From: Treponema sp.
Lineage (GTDB): Bacteria > Spirochaetota > Spirochaetia > Treponematales > Breznakiellaceae
Assembly: GCA_031258005.1 (NCBI GenBank)
Contig: JAIRNP010000160.1
Location: 1-35,297, forward strand
Length of the DNA: 35,297 nucleotides
Direction: 5' to 3'
Numbering within the stretch: the first letter of the stretch is position 1; each line of letters starts with the position of its first letter. A model generated the notes under the pieces. The model did not search any database. It was not told the origin of the DNA and saw only the letters and a list, made by a program, of their open reading frames with translations. Below are positions 14,509 through 23,717 of the stretch, piece by piece. The position numbers were made by a program, and so were the translations under genes.

Positions 14509-16326
14509 ATGGAATTTAAAGAATTAAACCTACATCCCGACCTTCAACGGGGTATCGCTGATGCAGAATATACGGTGTGTACCTCAGTGCAGGAACAGGT
14601 ACTCACCAACGCCTTTGGAGGTCAAGATCTTTACGTCCAATCTCAAACCGGGACCGGTAAAACCGCCGCATTTTTAATAGTTATCTTCCAGCGCATCCTC
14701 AGCGAATCCCTCTTAAAGGGAAAAAAAGCGATCATCATGGTGCCCACCAGGGAATTGGCGATTCAGGTGGAGGAAGAGGCCCGGATCCTGGGAAAATACC
14801 TGCCCTTTAAGGTGGGCAGTTTCTATGGAGGGGTTGGATACGGCACACAGCAGCAATTACTCAGGGATAATGTGCAGATCCTCGTTGGAACACCGGGCCG
14901 GGTGTTAGATCTAAATCAATCCGGCCAGATGAACCTCATGGATATCGCCTTCTTAGTGCTGGATGAAGCGGATCGTATGTTTGATATGGGTTTTTACCCG
15001 GACTTACGGAAGCTCATCAAGGTGGTTCCTCCGGCGGATCGCCGGCAGACCATGTTGTTCAGTGCTACCCTGAATGCCTGGGTGAAGAACCTCGCCTGGG
15101 AGTACACGAAATCCCCGTATGAAATAGAAATTGCTCCGGAAACCGTAACCCTTGATGAGGTGGAGCAAGTCCTCTACCATGTACCGACCAAGGACAAGAT
15201 GAAACTGCTTCTCGGCATCTTCCAGCGGGAGCAGCCGGAAAGCGCCATCGTCTTCTGTAATACCAAGCGGCAGACGGAAATCGTGGCAAAACGACTGCAG
15301 ATCAACGGGTTTAGCTGTGAATTTATCATTGGCGACCTGCCCCAATCAAAGCGCTTCAAGATTATCGATGATATTAAGGCCGGTCATATCCGGTATCTGG
15401 TGGCTACTGATGTGGCTGCCCGGGGGCTTGATATTGAGGGCCTTGCCCTGGTGGTAAACTACGATCTTCCGGTGGAAGCGGAAAACTACGTGCACCGTAT
15501 TGGACGGACCGCCCGGGCAGGAAAGACCGGCAGGGCCATTGCCCTGGTAAGTGAACAGGATGTGTATGAACTCGGGGATATCGAGAAATACATCGGGAAA
15601 AAGATCCCCGCGAACATAGCCGAGGAAGGGCTTTATGCCCAGGATACCAGTGAAGGTATGAGGCTTCAGCGTGATGTGATGGAAAAATATGATCGGTCCC
15701 CGGAAGACCGCAGAAGAGACAGAAACCCGGGGCATCAGGAAGAAGAAGGGAGACGCCGAGCCGAGGAACGGGGTAATCGTCGGGGCAAGGAGGGAAGCCA
15801 TGAACGGAGATCCCCGGGGAGAAGAACGGATCCGCAGCGTTCTGTATATAAAACCGCAGGACCGGTGCTGAGGAAAACCCAGGATCCTGACTATCAGGAT
15901 CTGTCCCATCTTTCCTTTGAAGAACGGATGGCCTATTACAAACAAAAATACGAAATGCCCCCTCCGGCGCCCAAAGCCCCGCTCCGGGAAGCAAGCCTGC
16001 AGCAAGGGAATTCGGATAATCCTAAGCGTCGGCGATCCCGGTCCAGGTCCGACAAGCAGGGTAAGGTTTCCCCGGGAAAAAGAAGTGAAGGTCTCCGTGC
16101 TCATACGTCCTATGGACAGAAAAGGTCTGGACAATCCCCTGCGGGGCAGCGTCCTTCGCGGAATCATGTTTCTCCCGATGCGGTTTCCTCGTCCCAGGCC
16201 ATGGCATCAAAGCCGGGGTTCCCAGAAACGCCCGAGCCTGCATCCGTAGGTTCTGGGAAAGAAGGTATTATTGCCCGTATGTTCAGCCTGTTTAGTAAAA
16301 AGTCAAAAAGGAGTCCTGATCTGTGA
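14509..16326 (+). CDS. DEAD-box RNA helicase with long basic tail
   Basis: ATP-dependent RNA helicase, 605 residues. Core motifs are in order: SQTGTGKTAAFL (about 45-56), PTRELA, TPGRVLD, VLDEADRMFDMGF, SAT, then in the second domain VATDVAARGLDI and HRIGRTARAG. The Q-motif is unusual (VCTSVQEQVL). After about residue 395 there is a 200-residue tail rich in Arg, Ser, Pro and Gly, likely disordered and RNA-binding. The last codons overlap the ABC-F gene start by 4 bp (GTGA), so helicase and ribosome-associated ATPase are co-expressed. No ribosome-binding site is seen; CATAGT lies 8 bp before the ATG. The RhlB/RhlE/CsdA subtype is not resolved. Confidence 0.93.
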   Translation: MEFKELNLHPDLQRGIADAEYTVCTSVQEQVLTNAFGGQDLYVQSQTGTGKTAAFLIVIFQRILSESLLKGKKAIIMVPTRELAIQVEEEARILGKYLPFKVGSFYGGVGYGTQQQLLRDNVQILVGTPGRVLDLNQSGQMNLMDIAFLVLDEADRMFDMGFYPDLRKLIKVVPPADRRQTMLFSATLNAWVKNLAWEYTKSPYEIEIAPETVTLDEVEQVLYHVPTKDKMKLLLGIFQREQPESAIVFCNTKRQTEIVAKRLQINGFSCEFIIGDLPQSKRFKIIDDIKAGHIRYLVATDVAARGLDIEGLALVVNYDLPVEAENYVHRIGRTARAGKTGRAIALVSEQDVYELGDIEKYIGKKIPANIAEEGLYAQDTSEGMRLQRDVMEKYDRSPEDRRRDRNPGHQEEEGRRRAEERGNRRGKEGSHERRSPGRRTDPQRSVYKTAGPVLRKTQDPDYQDLSHLSFEERMAYYKQKYEMPPPAPKAPLREASLQQGNSDNPKRRRSRSRSDKQGKVSPGKRSEGLRAHTSYGQKRSGQSPAGQRPSRNHVSPDAVSSSQAMASKPGFPETPEPASVGSGKEGIIARMFSLFSKKSKRSPDL

Positions 16327-17963
16327 TAACCGTTACTGATGTCAGCCTCAGCTATGGAGAGCGGGCCCTCTTTAAGGAGGTTAATCTCAAATTTACCCCG
16401 GGCAACTGTTATGGAATCATCGGCGCCAATGGGGCAGGAAAATCCACCTTCTTAAAAATACTCTCTGGGGAAATCGAACACGACCGGGGGACGATTACGG
16501 TCAGTTCCGGGGAGCGTATCGCGGTTCTCAAACAAGACCACTTTGCCTTTGAGGACTTTTCGGTCCTTGAAACGGTGATCATGGGGTATCCCAAACTCTA
16601 TGCCATCCAAAAGGAACGAGAAGGCATCTATAGTAAAGAAGATTTTTCCGAAGCAGATGGTATGCGAGCCAGCGAACTGGAAGGGGATTTTGCTGAACTG
16701 GGGGGTTGGGAGGCAGAGGCCCAGGCAGGGCAGCTCCTCTCCGGGCTGGGTATTGACGAAGCAGACCAGCGCAAGATGATGGCGGAATTGGACGAATCCA
16801 AGAAGGTCCGGATCTTGTTGGCCCAAGCGCTGTTCGGCAATCCTGATATTCTCCTCTTAGATGAACCCACCAACGGACTTGACCTCGAATCCATTGCGTG
16901 GCTTGAGGATTTCCTCATGGATTTTCCCAACACGGTTATCGTGGTTTCCCATGACCGGCATTTTCTTAACGCGGTTTGTACCCAGATCTGTGACATTGAT
17001 TTTGGGAAAATCACCCTCTATTCAGGAAACTACGACTTTTGGTACCAGATGAGCCAGATGCTCCAACGGCAGGCCCGGGATCAGCTTAAGAAACGGGAAG
17101 AAAAGGCCCGGGAACTCAAGGAATTCATCCAACGTTTCGCCTCTAATGCGGCAAAAAGCCGTCAGGCCACGAGCCGCAAAAAGGTTTTGGAGAAGTTGGA
17201 CCTGGAAAACCTCACCGTAACCAGCAGAAAATTTCCCTATGTAGGGTTCAAACCGGATCGGGAGATTGGGAACAAGGTGCTCCAGGTAGAGAACCTGACC
17301 TGTACCAGTGAAGGGACCCCGGTGCTTACCAACCTGTCCCTCACGATACACAAGGGAGATAAGATAGCCTTTGTAGGGACCGAACATCAGGCCAAGACAG
17401 CGTTTTTTGACTGCATCGCCGGAGTACAAAAGCCGAGCCTGGGAGCTTATTATTGGGGGCAGACCACCAGTTTTTCGTATTTTCCCAAGGAAAACAGCGA
17501 TTGGTTTACTGAAGAACTTTCCATTACCGATTGGCTCAAGCAGTATTCTCCGGATCAGGATGATACCTATGTACGGAGCTTTCTGGGACGGATGCTCTTT
17601 TCCGGAGACGAGGCCCTGAAGCCGGTGAAGGTCCTTTCTGGAGGGGAAAAGGTCCGGTGTATGCTTGCCCGGATGATGCTTTCCGGGGCCAATGTCCTCA
17701 TCTTGGATGAGCCTACCAATCACCTGGACCTGGAAGCCATCACTGCCCTCAACGAAGGCCTTGCGGCGTTTAGCGGGGTGGTGTTGTTTAACTCTCATGA
17801 CCATGAATTTGTCAATTCGCTGGCAAACCGCATAGTGGAAATCCTCCCCGCAGGTCATGCACTCATCGACCGGATGATGCTCTTTGACGATTATCTGGCA
17901 GATGCATCGGTCAAAGCATTGCGGGCTGCAGCTTCGGATCCTGCAGGCCGTTTGATGATATAA
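16323..17963 (+). CDS. ABC-F ATPase, YbiT-type
   Basis: Soluble tandem-NBD protein of 546 residues that probably acts on the ribosome. NBD1 has the Walker A GANGAGKSTFL (about 34-44), Walker B ILLLDEPTNGLD and SHDRHFL. Its signature is replaced by LDESKKVR, and E. coli YbiT is also altered there. The inter-domain linker includes NAAKSRQATSRKK as in YbiT. NBD2 has the normal signature LSGGEKVRCMLARMML and LILDEPTNHLD, but a divergent Walker A (VGTEHQAKTAFF) in which the second glycine is lost. It starts with GTG behind AAAGGAG. No membrane segment is present. It shares a transcript with the helicase. Confidence 0.92.
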   Translation: MITVTDVSLSYGERALFKEVNLKFTPGNCYGIIGANGAGKSTFLKILSGEIEHDRGTITVSSGERIAVLKQDHFAFEDFSVLETVIMGYPKLYAIQKEREGIYSKEDFSEADGMRASELEGDFAELGGWEAEAQAGQLLSGLGIDEADQRKMMAELDESKKVRILLAQALFGNPDILLLDEPTNGLDLESIAWLEDFLMDFPNTVIVVSHDRHFLNAVCTQICDIDFGKITLYSGNYDFWYQMSQMLQRQARDQLKKREEKARELKEFIQRFASNAAKSRQATSRKKVLEKLDLENLTVTSRKFPYVGFKPDREIGNKVLQVENLTCTSEGTPVLTNLSLTIHKGDKIAFVGTEHQAKTAFFDCIAGVQKPSLGAYYWGQTTSFSYFPKENSDWFTEELSITDWLKQYSPDQDDTYVRSFLGRMLFSGDEALKPVKVLSGGEKVRCMLARMMLSGANVLILDEPTNHLDLEAITALNEGLAAFSGVVLFNSHDHEFVNSLANRIVEILPAGHALIDRMMLFDDYLADASVKALRAAASDPAGRLMI

Positions 17964-17986
17964 CTTTTTTAAAATAAGGACGTATT

Positions 17987-19966
17987 ATGACCCAAGCAGG
18001 CATGATCAAAATACCCCTGCCTAAGGCGCTCAGAATGATTGGTATGTATGCCGCATCAAAGCTCGGCGCCCAGTTACGGGCAGTTGCCTTTGTCGTGATC
18101 TATCTCTTTCTTGCCCAGACGTTTATTTTAAAAGTACCGGTAGAACATGTCTTTTCAGTGGTCCTCGGCGTGGGGGCTACTGTGGTAGGACTGGCGTTTT
18201 TTCTGGAAGGGCTGTTTTTGGGAATTATGCCCCTGGGTGAACAGTGTGGACTGCGGCTGCCTCCCAAGGTAGGTCCGCTCGGGGTGGGGGTATTTGCCGT
18301 TATTATCGGGGTTACCGCAACCCTGGCAGAACCGGCGATCAGTTTCCTTAAACTGCAAGGGAGTGTGGTGAAATGCTGGGATGCTCCCCTCCTCTACCTG
18401 GTGCTTAACCGAGGTTCCACCTGGCTGGTCCTTGCCATTGCCGTAGGGGTGGGCCTGGCAGTGCTCCTTGGGGTGTTCCGGTTTATTTATGGCTGGCCCT
18501 TTAAACCCGCGGTGTTCATTATGATGCCTATCCTGCTGGTCATCGGGTTTATCTGCGAGCGAGATCCCATCCTCCGTCCGCTCGCTAACCTGGCCTGGGA
18601 TACCGGGGGCGCTACTACCGGCCCGGTAACGGTTCCCCTGGTTATTGCCCTGGGTATCGGGGTTTCCAAGATCGCCGGAGGTAACAAGGGCGGTGCATCA
18701 GGGCTCGGGGTCATTACCCTGGCTTCCGGCTTGCCCGTCCTCGCGGTCTTTGCCCTGGGTTTCTTTCTTTTACCGAAAGTTCCAGGGCCCTCCACTCCCG
18801 CGCAATTCTTTGCTACAGATCCTTTGGTTCGAAGCAAGGCGGAATATGTGGCGGGAAGCGAGGAAGCCTTGGTAAGCCTGGCCCGTCATGCAGTGGCCCA
18901 GGGTTTTTTGGAGGAAAACCAATTCCGTGCTTCCTTCCCCGGATCTGCCCTTGAAGAGAAACCCCTCGTCCCTGTCCCCCAAGCCTCTGCAAAGAACCCG
19001 AAAGCCCTGGTTTCGGGAAAGATCGGGCAATCCCTCAAAGACGCCCTCACGGCGGTGCTGCCCCTCACCCTGGTACTGGTGATTACGATCCTTATCGTGG
19101 TACGGGAACGGATCCGGGAGACGGATGTAAGCCTCCTGGGTATTGCCTTTACGGTTATCGGCATGTTTCTTTTTGGCTTTGGTATGGAGCGGGGGATTTC
19201 CGCCTTAGGTTCCCAAGCAGGTGCAGCCCTTCCCCATGCCTATGAGCAGACCGTCCGGAGCGACGCGGCGGTGGTGGTACGAGGGGTGGATAGGTCATCC
19301 CGGTTTGTGGTGCCAGGGCCTACCGGGGCCAAGCCCTATATCTGGATTAACGATGGTACTGGGCCTAAAGCAGTACCCTTTGACGCTACGCAAATGCAGG
19401 AAGCCACAGGAATTTACCGACATATTCCGGTAGAGGATGCGGTGTTCTCTAAATGGGGACGTATTGCGGGATTGGCAGCAGTGCTGATCTTTGTATTTGT
19501 CCTGGGCTTTGGGGCAACCCTAGCAGAACCATCTTTGGCAGCCTTGGGTATTACCGTGGAAGAACTGACCACCGGAACCTACAAGAAGAATACCTTGGTA
19601 TCCATGGTGGCGATTGGCGTTGGCTTAGGCATGGCCGCAGGGTTTGGACGAATTCTTTTTAACCTACCCCTCGCATGGTTATTGGGTATTCCCTATGCCC
19701 TTGCGATAGTGCTCACCTTGGTGTCTTCCGAAGAATTCGCCGCCATTGCCTGGGATTCTGCGGGGGTTACCACCGGCCCCATAACCGTGCCCTTGGTGAT
19801 TGCTGCGGGTCTGGGTATTGGTCAGAGTGCCGGAGCTGGAGCGGTGGGGGGTGCTTTCGGTGTCGTTGCCAGCGCCAGTGTTTTTCCGATTCTTGCGATG
19901 CTGCTTTCAGGGATGATCAACAACGCCCGCACCAAGAAGGTACTCCCCTTTAAATCAATCTTGTAG
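17987..19966 (+). CDS. DUF1538 family membrane protein, internally duplicated
   Basis: Polytopic membrane protein of 659 residues. The two halves repeat the same motifs: TATLAEPAI (about 110) and GATLAEPSL (about 508), and WDTGGATTGPVTVPLVIALG (about 204) and WDSAGVTTGPITVPLVIAAG (about 588). It is thus two DUF1538 units in one chain, with antiparallel-like or pseudo-dimeric symmetry. A partly soluble linker of about 150 residues (from about 265) lies between them. The glycine-rich TTGP tracts resemble pore or substrate loops, but the substrate is unknown. It begins 23 bp after the ABC-F stop with a ribosome-binding site AAGGA, and the PII-like gene follows after 9 bp. The short gap suggests that PII-like protein is its regulator. 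Confidence 0.82.
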   Translation: MTQAGMIKIPLPKALRMIGMYAASKLGAQLRAVAFVVIYLFLAQTFILKVPVEHVFSVVLGVGATVVGLAFFLEGLFLGIMPLGEQCGLRLPPKVGPLGVGVFAVIIGVTATLAEPAISFLKLQGSVVKCWDAPLLYLVLNRGSTWLVLAIAVGVGLAVLLGVFRFIYGWPFKPAVFIMMPILLVIGFICERDPILRPLANLAWDTGGATTGPVTVPLVIALGIGVSKIAGGNKGGASGLGVITLASGLPVLAVFALGFFLLPKVPGPSTPAQFFATDPLVRSKAEYVAGSEEALVSLARHAVAQGFLEENQFRASFPGSALEEKPLVPVPQASAKNPKALVSGKIGQSLKDALTAVLPLTLVLVITILIVVRERIRETDVSLLGIAFTVIGMFLFGFGMERGISALGSQAGAALPHAYEQTVRSDAAVVVRGVDRSSRFVVPGPTGAKPYIWINDGTGPKAVPFDATQMQEATGIYRHIPVEDAVFSKWGRIAGLAAVLIFVFVLGFGATLAEPSLAALGITVEELTTGTYKKNTLVSMVAIGVGLGMAAGFGRILFNLPLAWLLGIPYALAIVLTLVSSEEFAAIAWDSAGVTTGPITVPLVIAAGLGIGQSAGAGAVGGAFGVVASASVFPILAMLLSGMINNARTKKVLPFKSIL

Positions 19967-19975
19967 GAGTATGCC

Positions 19976-21136
19976 ATGTCTGAACAAACCGCTTTTTCAA
20001 AAATAAACTGTGTCGTTAATAGTAGGGTAACCCCTTTAATTGACAAGGCCCTCAAGGACCTCGCCATTCCCGAAGTATACATTCAGCAGGCAAAACAGAT
20101 AAGTCTCCTGGATCGCTCCACCTGGTTGGGCCTGCGTTCATCCACCACATTGGAAGAAGCCCGGGCGGTGTTTTATCGATTTTATGTGCCGACCGCCTAT
20201 GAAACCGGAATCATGCGGCGGATCGCAGAAGCCGCGGATCTGTATTTGCCTGGCCGCGGTTCCATTTATGCCAAAACGGTCAGCCTCCGTCGAAAGACCC
20301 CCTTGGCCTTTGATATGGAAAAGTTGGAAACCCTGGCCGGAAGCGGAGCCCCGGGTAAAGATAACTATGCGGTGATCTACTGTATTGTCCAGCGGGGCGC
20401 CGCTTCCTCCTTAGCCGCGACGGTGCTGGAGATGGGCCTCTGTGTACCCCTGATTTCCTTTGGGCAGGGCATGGGACTGCGGGATCGATTGGGCTTGTTA
20501 CGGATCACCATTCCCGTGGAAAAGGAAGTCATCTATTTCATTGTCCCTAAGATCGATGCGGAACTGCTGGAAAGCGTGATCATCCATAAGGCCCGGCTGG
20601 ATCTGCCGGGGCAGGGCTTTTTGTATAAAACCTACATCCGGGCCGTGGCGGTCAACCTCCATGTACGCCGGGGAAAACGGCATTATGCGGCCACGATGGA
20701 ACAGGTTATCGCTACCCTGGACGATCTTCGGGGGTCCAGTGATTGGCGGCGGCTGGGGGCAAGCCCTACGGAAAAAACAGAACCGGAAACAAAAGAGGAA
20801 CTCATCTGCCTTTCTCTCATTGCTGAAGAAGGTACCCTGGATGTATTCGGTAAAGCGGCTTTGGATTACGGAGCCGGGGGCGCCACGTTTATCATCTTGG
20901 AATTGCGTTCCCATCAGCAAGATGGGGAACATAGCCCCAGCTCTCATGCGCGAGAGATCTGTGATGTGGTAGTATCGAGCGATATTAAGGAGCATATCGT
21001 AGCAGGGATGCAGGGGGCGGGATTCTTTGACGGGGAAAATCCGGGGATGCTTGAAATATCCTCAGCCCATTCTGCAGTAACCTACCTTCGACTGCAGGAT
21101 AAAAGCAAGTCAGCCGCTGCTCATGGAGGTCCGTGA
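19976..21136 (+). CDS. PII-like protein with three candidate PII modules
   Basis: 386 residues, soluble. Three segments each fit the alpha/beta PII pattern. Module 1 (about 8-110) ends LPGRGSIYAKTV. Module 2 (about 130-230) is the clearest, with VQRGAASSLAATVLEMGL, then GQGMGLRD, EKEVIYFIVP and LPGQGFLYKTYI. Module 3 (about 274-370) has LSLIAEEGTLDVFGKAALDY and VVVSSDIKEHIVAGMQGAGFF. The PGxGxxYxK motifs are at the place of the PII B-loop. PII proteins work as homotrimers, so one chain with three modules could fold as a pseudo-trimer. GGAG precedes the ATG and the gene directly follows the DUF1538 gene. Ligand unknown; no glutamine-metabolism gene is adjacent. Confidence 0.7.
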   Translation: MSEQTAFSKINCVVNSRVTPLIDKALKDLAIPEVYIQQAKQISLLDRSTWLGLRSSTTLEEARAVFYRFYVPTAYETGIMRRIAEAADLYLPGRGSIYAKTVSLRRKTPLAFDMEKLETLAGSGAPGKDNYAVIYCIVQRGAASSLAATVLEMGLCVPLISFGQGMGLRDRLGLLRITIPVEKEVIYFIVPKIDAELLESVIIHKARLDLPGQGFLYKTYIRAVAVNLHVRRGKRHYAATMEQVIATLDDLRGSSDWRRLGASPTEKTEPETKEELICLSLIAEEGTLDVFGKAALDYGAGGATFIILELRSHQQDGEHSPSSHAREICDVVVSSDIKEHIVAGMQGAGFFDGENPGMLEISSAHSAVTYLRLQDKSKSAAAHGGP

Positions 21137-21240
21137 TAGCGGCCGTATGGGATAACCGGTACTTCAATCAAGCTGTCGTCCCGTAAACAGCCCTTCACGG
21201 TAACCGCAATTAAGATAAAAAAGAGTATATTAGAATCATA

Positions 21241-22113
21241 ATGTCCATATCTTGTTACCCTGAACTAGTACCGATAAGTTTTGCATTACAGGCGGAGATA
21301 CAGGGTCGATTATTCCAGATTCCTGACGGGGTTTCAGAATACACTTTTGCCAATCTCTATTTGTTCAGAAAACGGTATAATTATCATATTGCCTTACATA
21401 AGAACAGCGTGATCATTTCTGGAGAACGGGAGGGTACGCGCTTTTTTATGAGTCCTTGTGCGGTTCCTGAACAGGAAGTGATTCGGGAACTTTTTAAAAC
21501 CCACCATTACTGGAAAGGCATACCCGAGTCGGTATTGACACCGAACCGGGAGCGGCTGATGCAGTGGGGGATTGAAATCACCGAGGATCGGGATAATTTT
21601 GACTACCTGTACCGGAGAACGGATCTGGCCCACTTACCCGGGAAGAAGTATCATAAGAAACGTAACTTAGTCAACGCCTTTCTCAGCGCCTATAGCCATG
21701 AAGAACGGCCGTTCAGCCCGGAACTCCTTCCCCATGCCATGATGGTCCTGGAACGATGGCGGCAGGACAAAGGGGAGGATGGGGATTACCATGCGGCCAA
21801 GGAAGCGCTGGAACTATGTACGGTCCTCGGTATGCAGGGGATCATCTATTATATAAACGGAAAACCCGCGGGCTGGTGTTTAGGAGAAGCCGTAGCCCAG
21901 GGGAGTATCTTTGCCATTCATTTTGAGAAAGGCATTGATGAGTACAAGGGGATTTATCAGTTTATGAACCAGACCTTTGCGGCGTCCCTCGCGGAGGAAT
22001 GTACCTATATTAACCGGGAACAGGATCTCGGGGATGAAGGGCTTCGTCAGGCGAAAATGACCTATCGCCCGTGGGGGTTTGTACGCAAATATATCGGTCA
22101 TTACAAGCCGTGA
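21241..22113 (+). CDS. DUF2156 (GNAT-fold) protein
   Basis: 290 residues matching the DUF2156 family, related to the catalytic domain of phosphatidylglycerol lysyltransferases (acyltransferase-like fold). Visible features are an N-terminal SEYTFANLYLFRKRYNYHIA, the central LPGKKYHKKRNLVNAF and the C-terminal FEKGIDEYKGIYQFMNQTFA, then NREQDLGDEGLRQAKMTYRP, which is strongly typical. No membrane segments are present. Donor and acceptor are unknown. The ATG has no ribosome-binding site; TATATT lies 9 bp upstream, so it may be leaderless. It stands apart from the DUF1538 operon by 104 bp. Confidence 0.82.
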   Translation: MSISCYPELVPISFALQAEIQGRLFQIPDGVSEYTFANLYLFRKRYNYHIALHKNSVIISGEREGTRFFMSPCAVPEQEVIRELFKTHHYWKGIPESVLTPNRERLMQWGIEITEDRDNFDYLYRRTDLAHLPGKKYHKKRNLVNAFLSAYSHEERPFSPELLPHAMMVLERWRQDKGEDGDYHAAKEALELCTVLGMQGIIYYINGKPAGWCLGEAVAQGSIFAIHFEKGIDEYKGIYQFMNQTFAASLAEECTYINREQDLGDEGLRQAKMTYRPWGFVRKYIGHYKP

Positions 22114-22208
22114 ACAAAATGCCGGGAGCTGCCGGTTACCTGCGGGGGACCGGTAATTCTCTCGATTGATTGATTTATTTAGTTCAATAGTGCATAGTAA
22201 AAGTAATC

Positions 22209-23588
22209 ATGGATAAAAATTATCAAACCGCCCTTTCTGAAGCCATACAAATTCGACGGGAATATATAGAAAAATCGGTATTGGATCCTTTAAAAGAAGA
22301 CCTCCGTGCATTCTATAACGCGTATGAAGCATTGTATCGTATGTTACTCACCAAGGGGATGGTCAAGGAAGATCCTTATAGACAGGATGTCCAAATCGGG
22401 GAAATTCAAATTCCCGAAACTGAGGCATTCGCAGAAGCTGAAAAGGATAAACACCTTACGATCCGGCTGTCCCATTATGATATACAACTTGATGTATTGG
22501 TAAATTTTTACCAGTTTAATACCGCCTATTTTACCCTTGACCGGATTAAGCGGGTCCTGGGTCTCATAAAATATATTGACTGGATTAATCTCACGCCTGA
22601 TTCTTCATCCCCCATTACCCGGGCGGTGGCTGAAATAACCAATCAATTGCGGAGAGGAACCGATGCTTTGGGAGTGGGGGGTATCATAGGGCTCATCCAG
22701 CGTCTAGCCAGATTAAGCCGTTCGGTTCTGGCTACTTTAAAGATCCTCTTTGATTTTAACCGGGAGGCGTATAAACTTGAAGTACGCACCGCGGTAAGCA
22801 GCCGTATACCCCAAGGGAAAAGCCCCACGGTAGGGGATATCAAGAAGCACATGGCTGCTTCTATGCCGGGTACGCCGGTGTATACTGAATTGCTTGAAGA
22901 ATTGATAAAAGAAGACTATTCATCTATGGGTCCAGAGTTGCAGGAACGGATCCTCCAATCCTTGAAGCTGGCTGAGCATAAGCAAGAGACCGATACCCAG
23001 GAGGTTTCATTCAAGCATTTTCTCGTTGAAGGAGTTCAGATCCTCAGCGGCCTTGCGCCGATTCTGCTGGAAATAGGGATAAAATTAGATGCGAATGAAG
23101 CGGTTCTGGCAAATCGGAAGCTCAGTCTTTGGGATAAAATCAAGCGGCTATTGGCGCAGATGGTGAACAAGGAACCGGAACCCATCCTCTATGAAGTGGT
23201 ATATCAATATTCGGGCTCTACTCCGGTCAGAGAACTCGTTAATTTTGACCAGTTACGCGGTAAAATTGCTAAAAAGGCAAAACAATTTTCCTCTGCCCAG
23301 GCTATGACCCTGGCACAGATTAACGCCCTGGGAGATGAGCAGCTTATGCAATTCCTCGAATATGGTATCAAGGATATCCAGTCCCTGTATAAAACCTTGA
23401 ACGCCGTGGATGATTATGTTAAGCAGAAGGTTGATCCGAAGGATCGGGATCAGATAAAGGGTATAAAACCGGAACTCTCTACCTTGAAGAACAGCTATAT
23501 CAAGGCAAACCAGCGATGTTCTGACTACACCCTCCTTAAGGAAGAAGCAGAACAACTTAAAAAGCTGGATATTGCCCAAAAGGGTTAG
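22209..23588 (+). CDS. conserved-type helical protein of unknown function
   Basis: 459 residues, no signal peptide and no clear membrane span. The protein is mainly alpha-helical, with charged coiled-coil-prone ends (SEAIQIRREYIEKSVLDPLK at the start, LKEEAEQLKKLDIAQKG at the end) and a Gly/Leu/Ile-rich patch near 155-185 (LGVGGIIGLIQRLARLSRSV). I recognise no domain. The general look resembles cytoplasmic proteins kept in treponemes, but this is only an impression. No ribosome-binding site precedes the ATG; CATAGT lies 10 bp upstream. It stands alone between the DUF2156 gene and the peptide-binding lipoprotein gene. Confidence 0.75.
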   Translation: MDKNYQTALSEAIQIRREYIEKSVLDPLKEDLRAFYNAYEALYRMLLTKGMVKEDPYRQDVQIGEIQIPETEAFAEAEKDKHLTIRLSHYDIQLDVLVNFYQFNTAYFTLDRIKRVLGLIKYIDWINLTPDSSSPITRAVAEITNQLRRGTDALGVGGIIGLIQRLARLSRSVLATLKILFDFNREAYKLEVRTAVSSRIPQGKSPTVGDIKKHMAASMPGTPVYTELLEELIKEDYSSMGPELQERILQSLKLAEHKQETDTQEVSFKHFLVEGVQILSGLAPILLEIGIKLDANEAVLANRKLSLWDKIKRLLAQMVNKEPEPILYEVVYQYSGSTPVRELVNFDQLRGKIAKKAKQFSSAQAMTLAQINALGDEQLMQFLEYGIKDIQSLYKTLNAVDDYVKQKVDPKDRDQIKGIKPELSTLKNSYIKANQRCSDYTLLKEEAEQLKKLDIAQKG

Positions 23589-23717
23589 GATTTTGTTCTC
23601 CATATGCTAAAGGGCAGGAAGTATCGATTATAATAAGGGGTTTATCACCTACTGGATGATGGGTAAGTACCTGCCAGTACCTGATGAAGTCGAATCTATA
23701 GGGTAACAGGTGTATAT

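Noticed and set aside
15346-16167. 273-aa minus-strand ORF opposite the helicase tail
   Set aside because: Antisense shadow of a conserved helicase frame with biased composition.
17022-17858. 278-aa minus-strand ORF opposite the ABC-F gene
   Set aside because: Shadow of a strongly conserved ABC ATPase frame.
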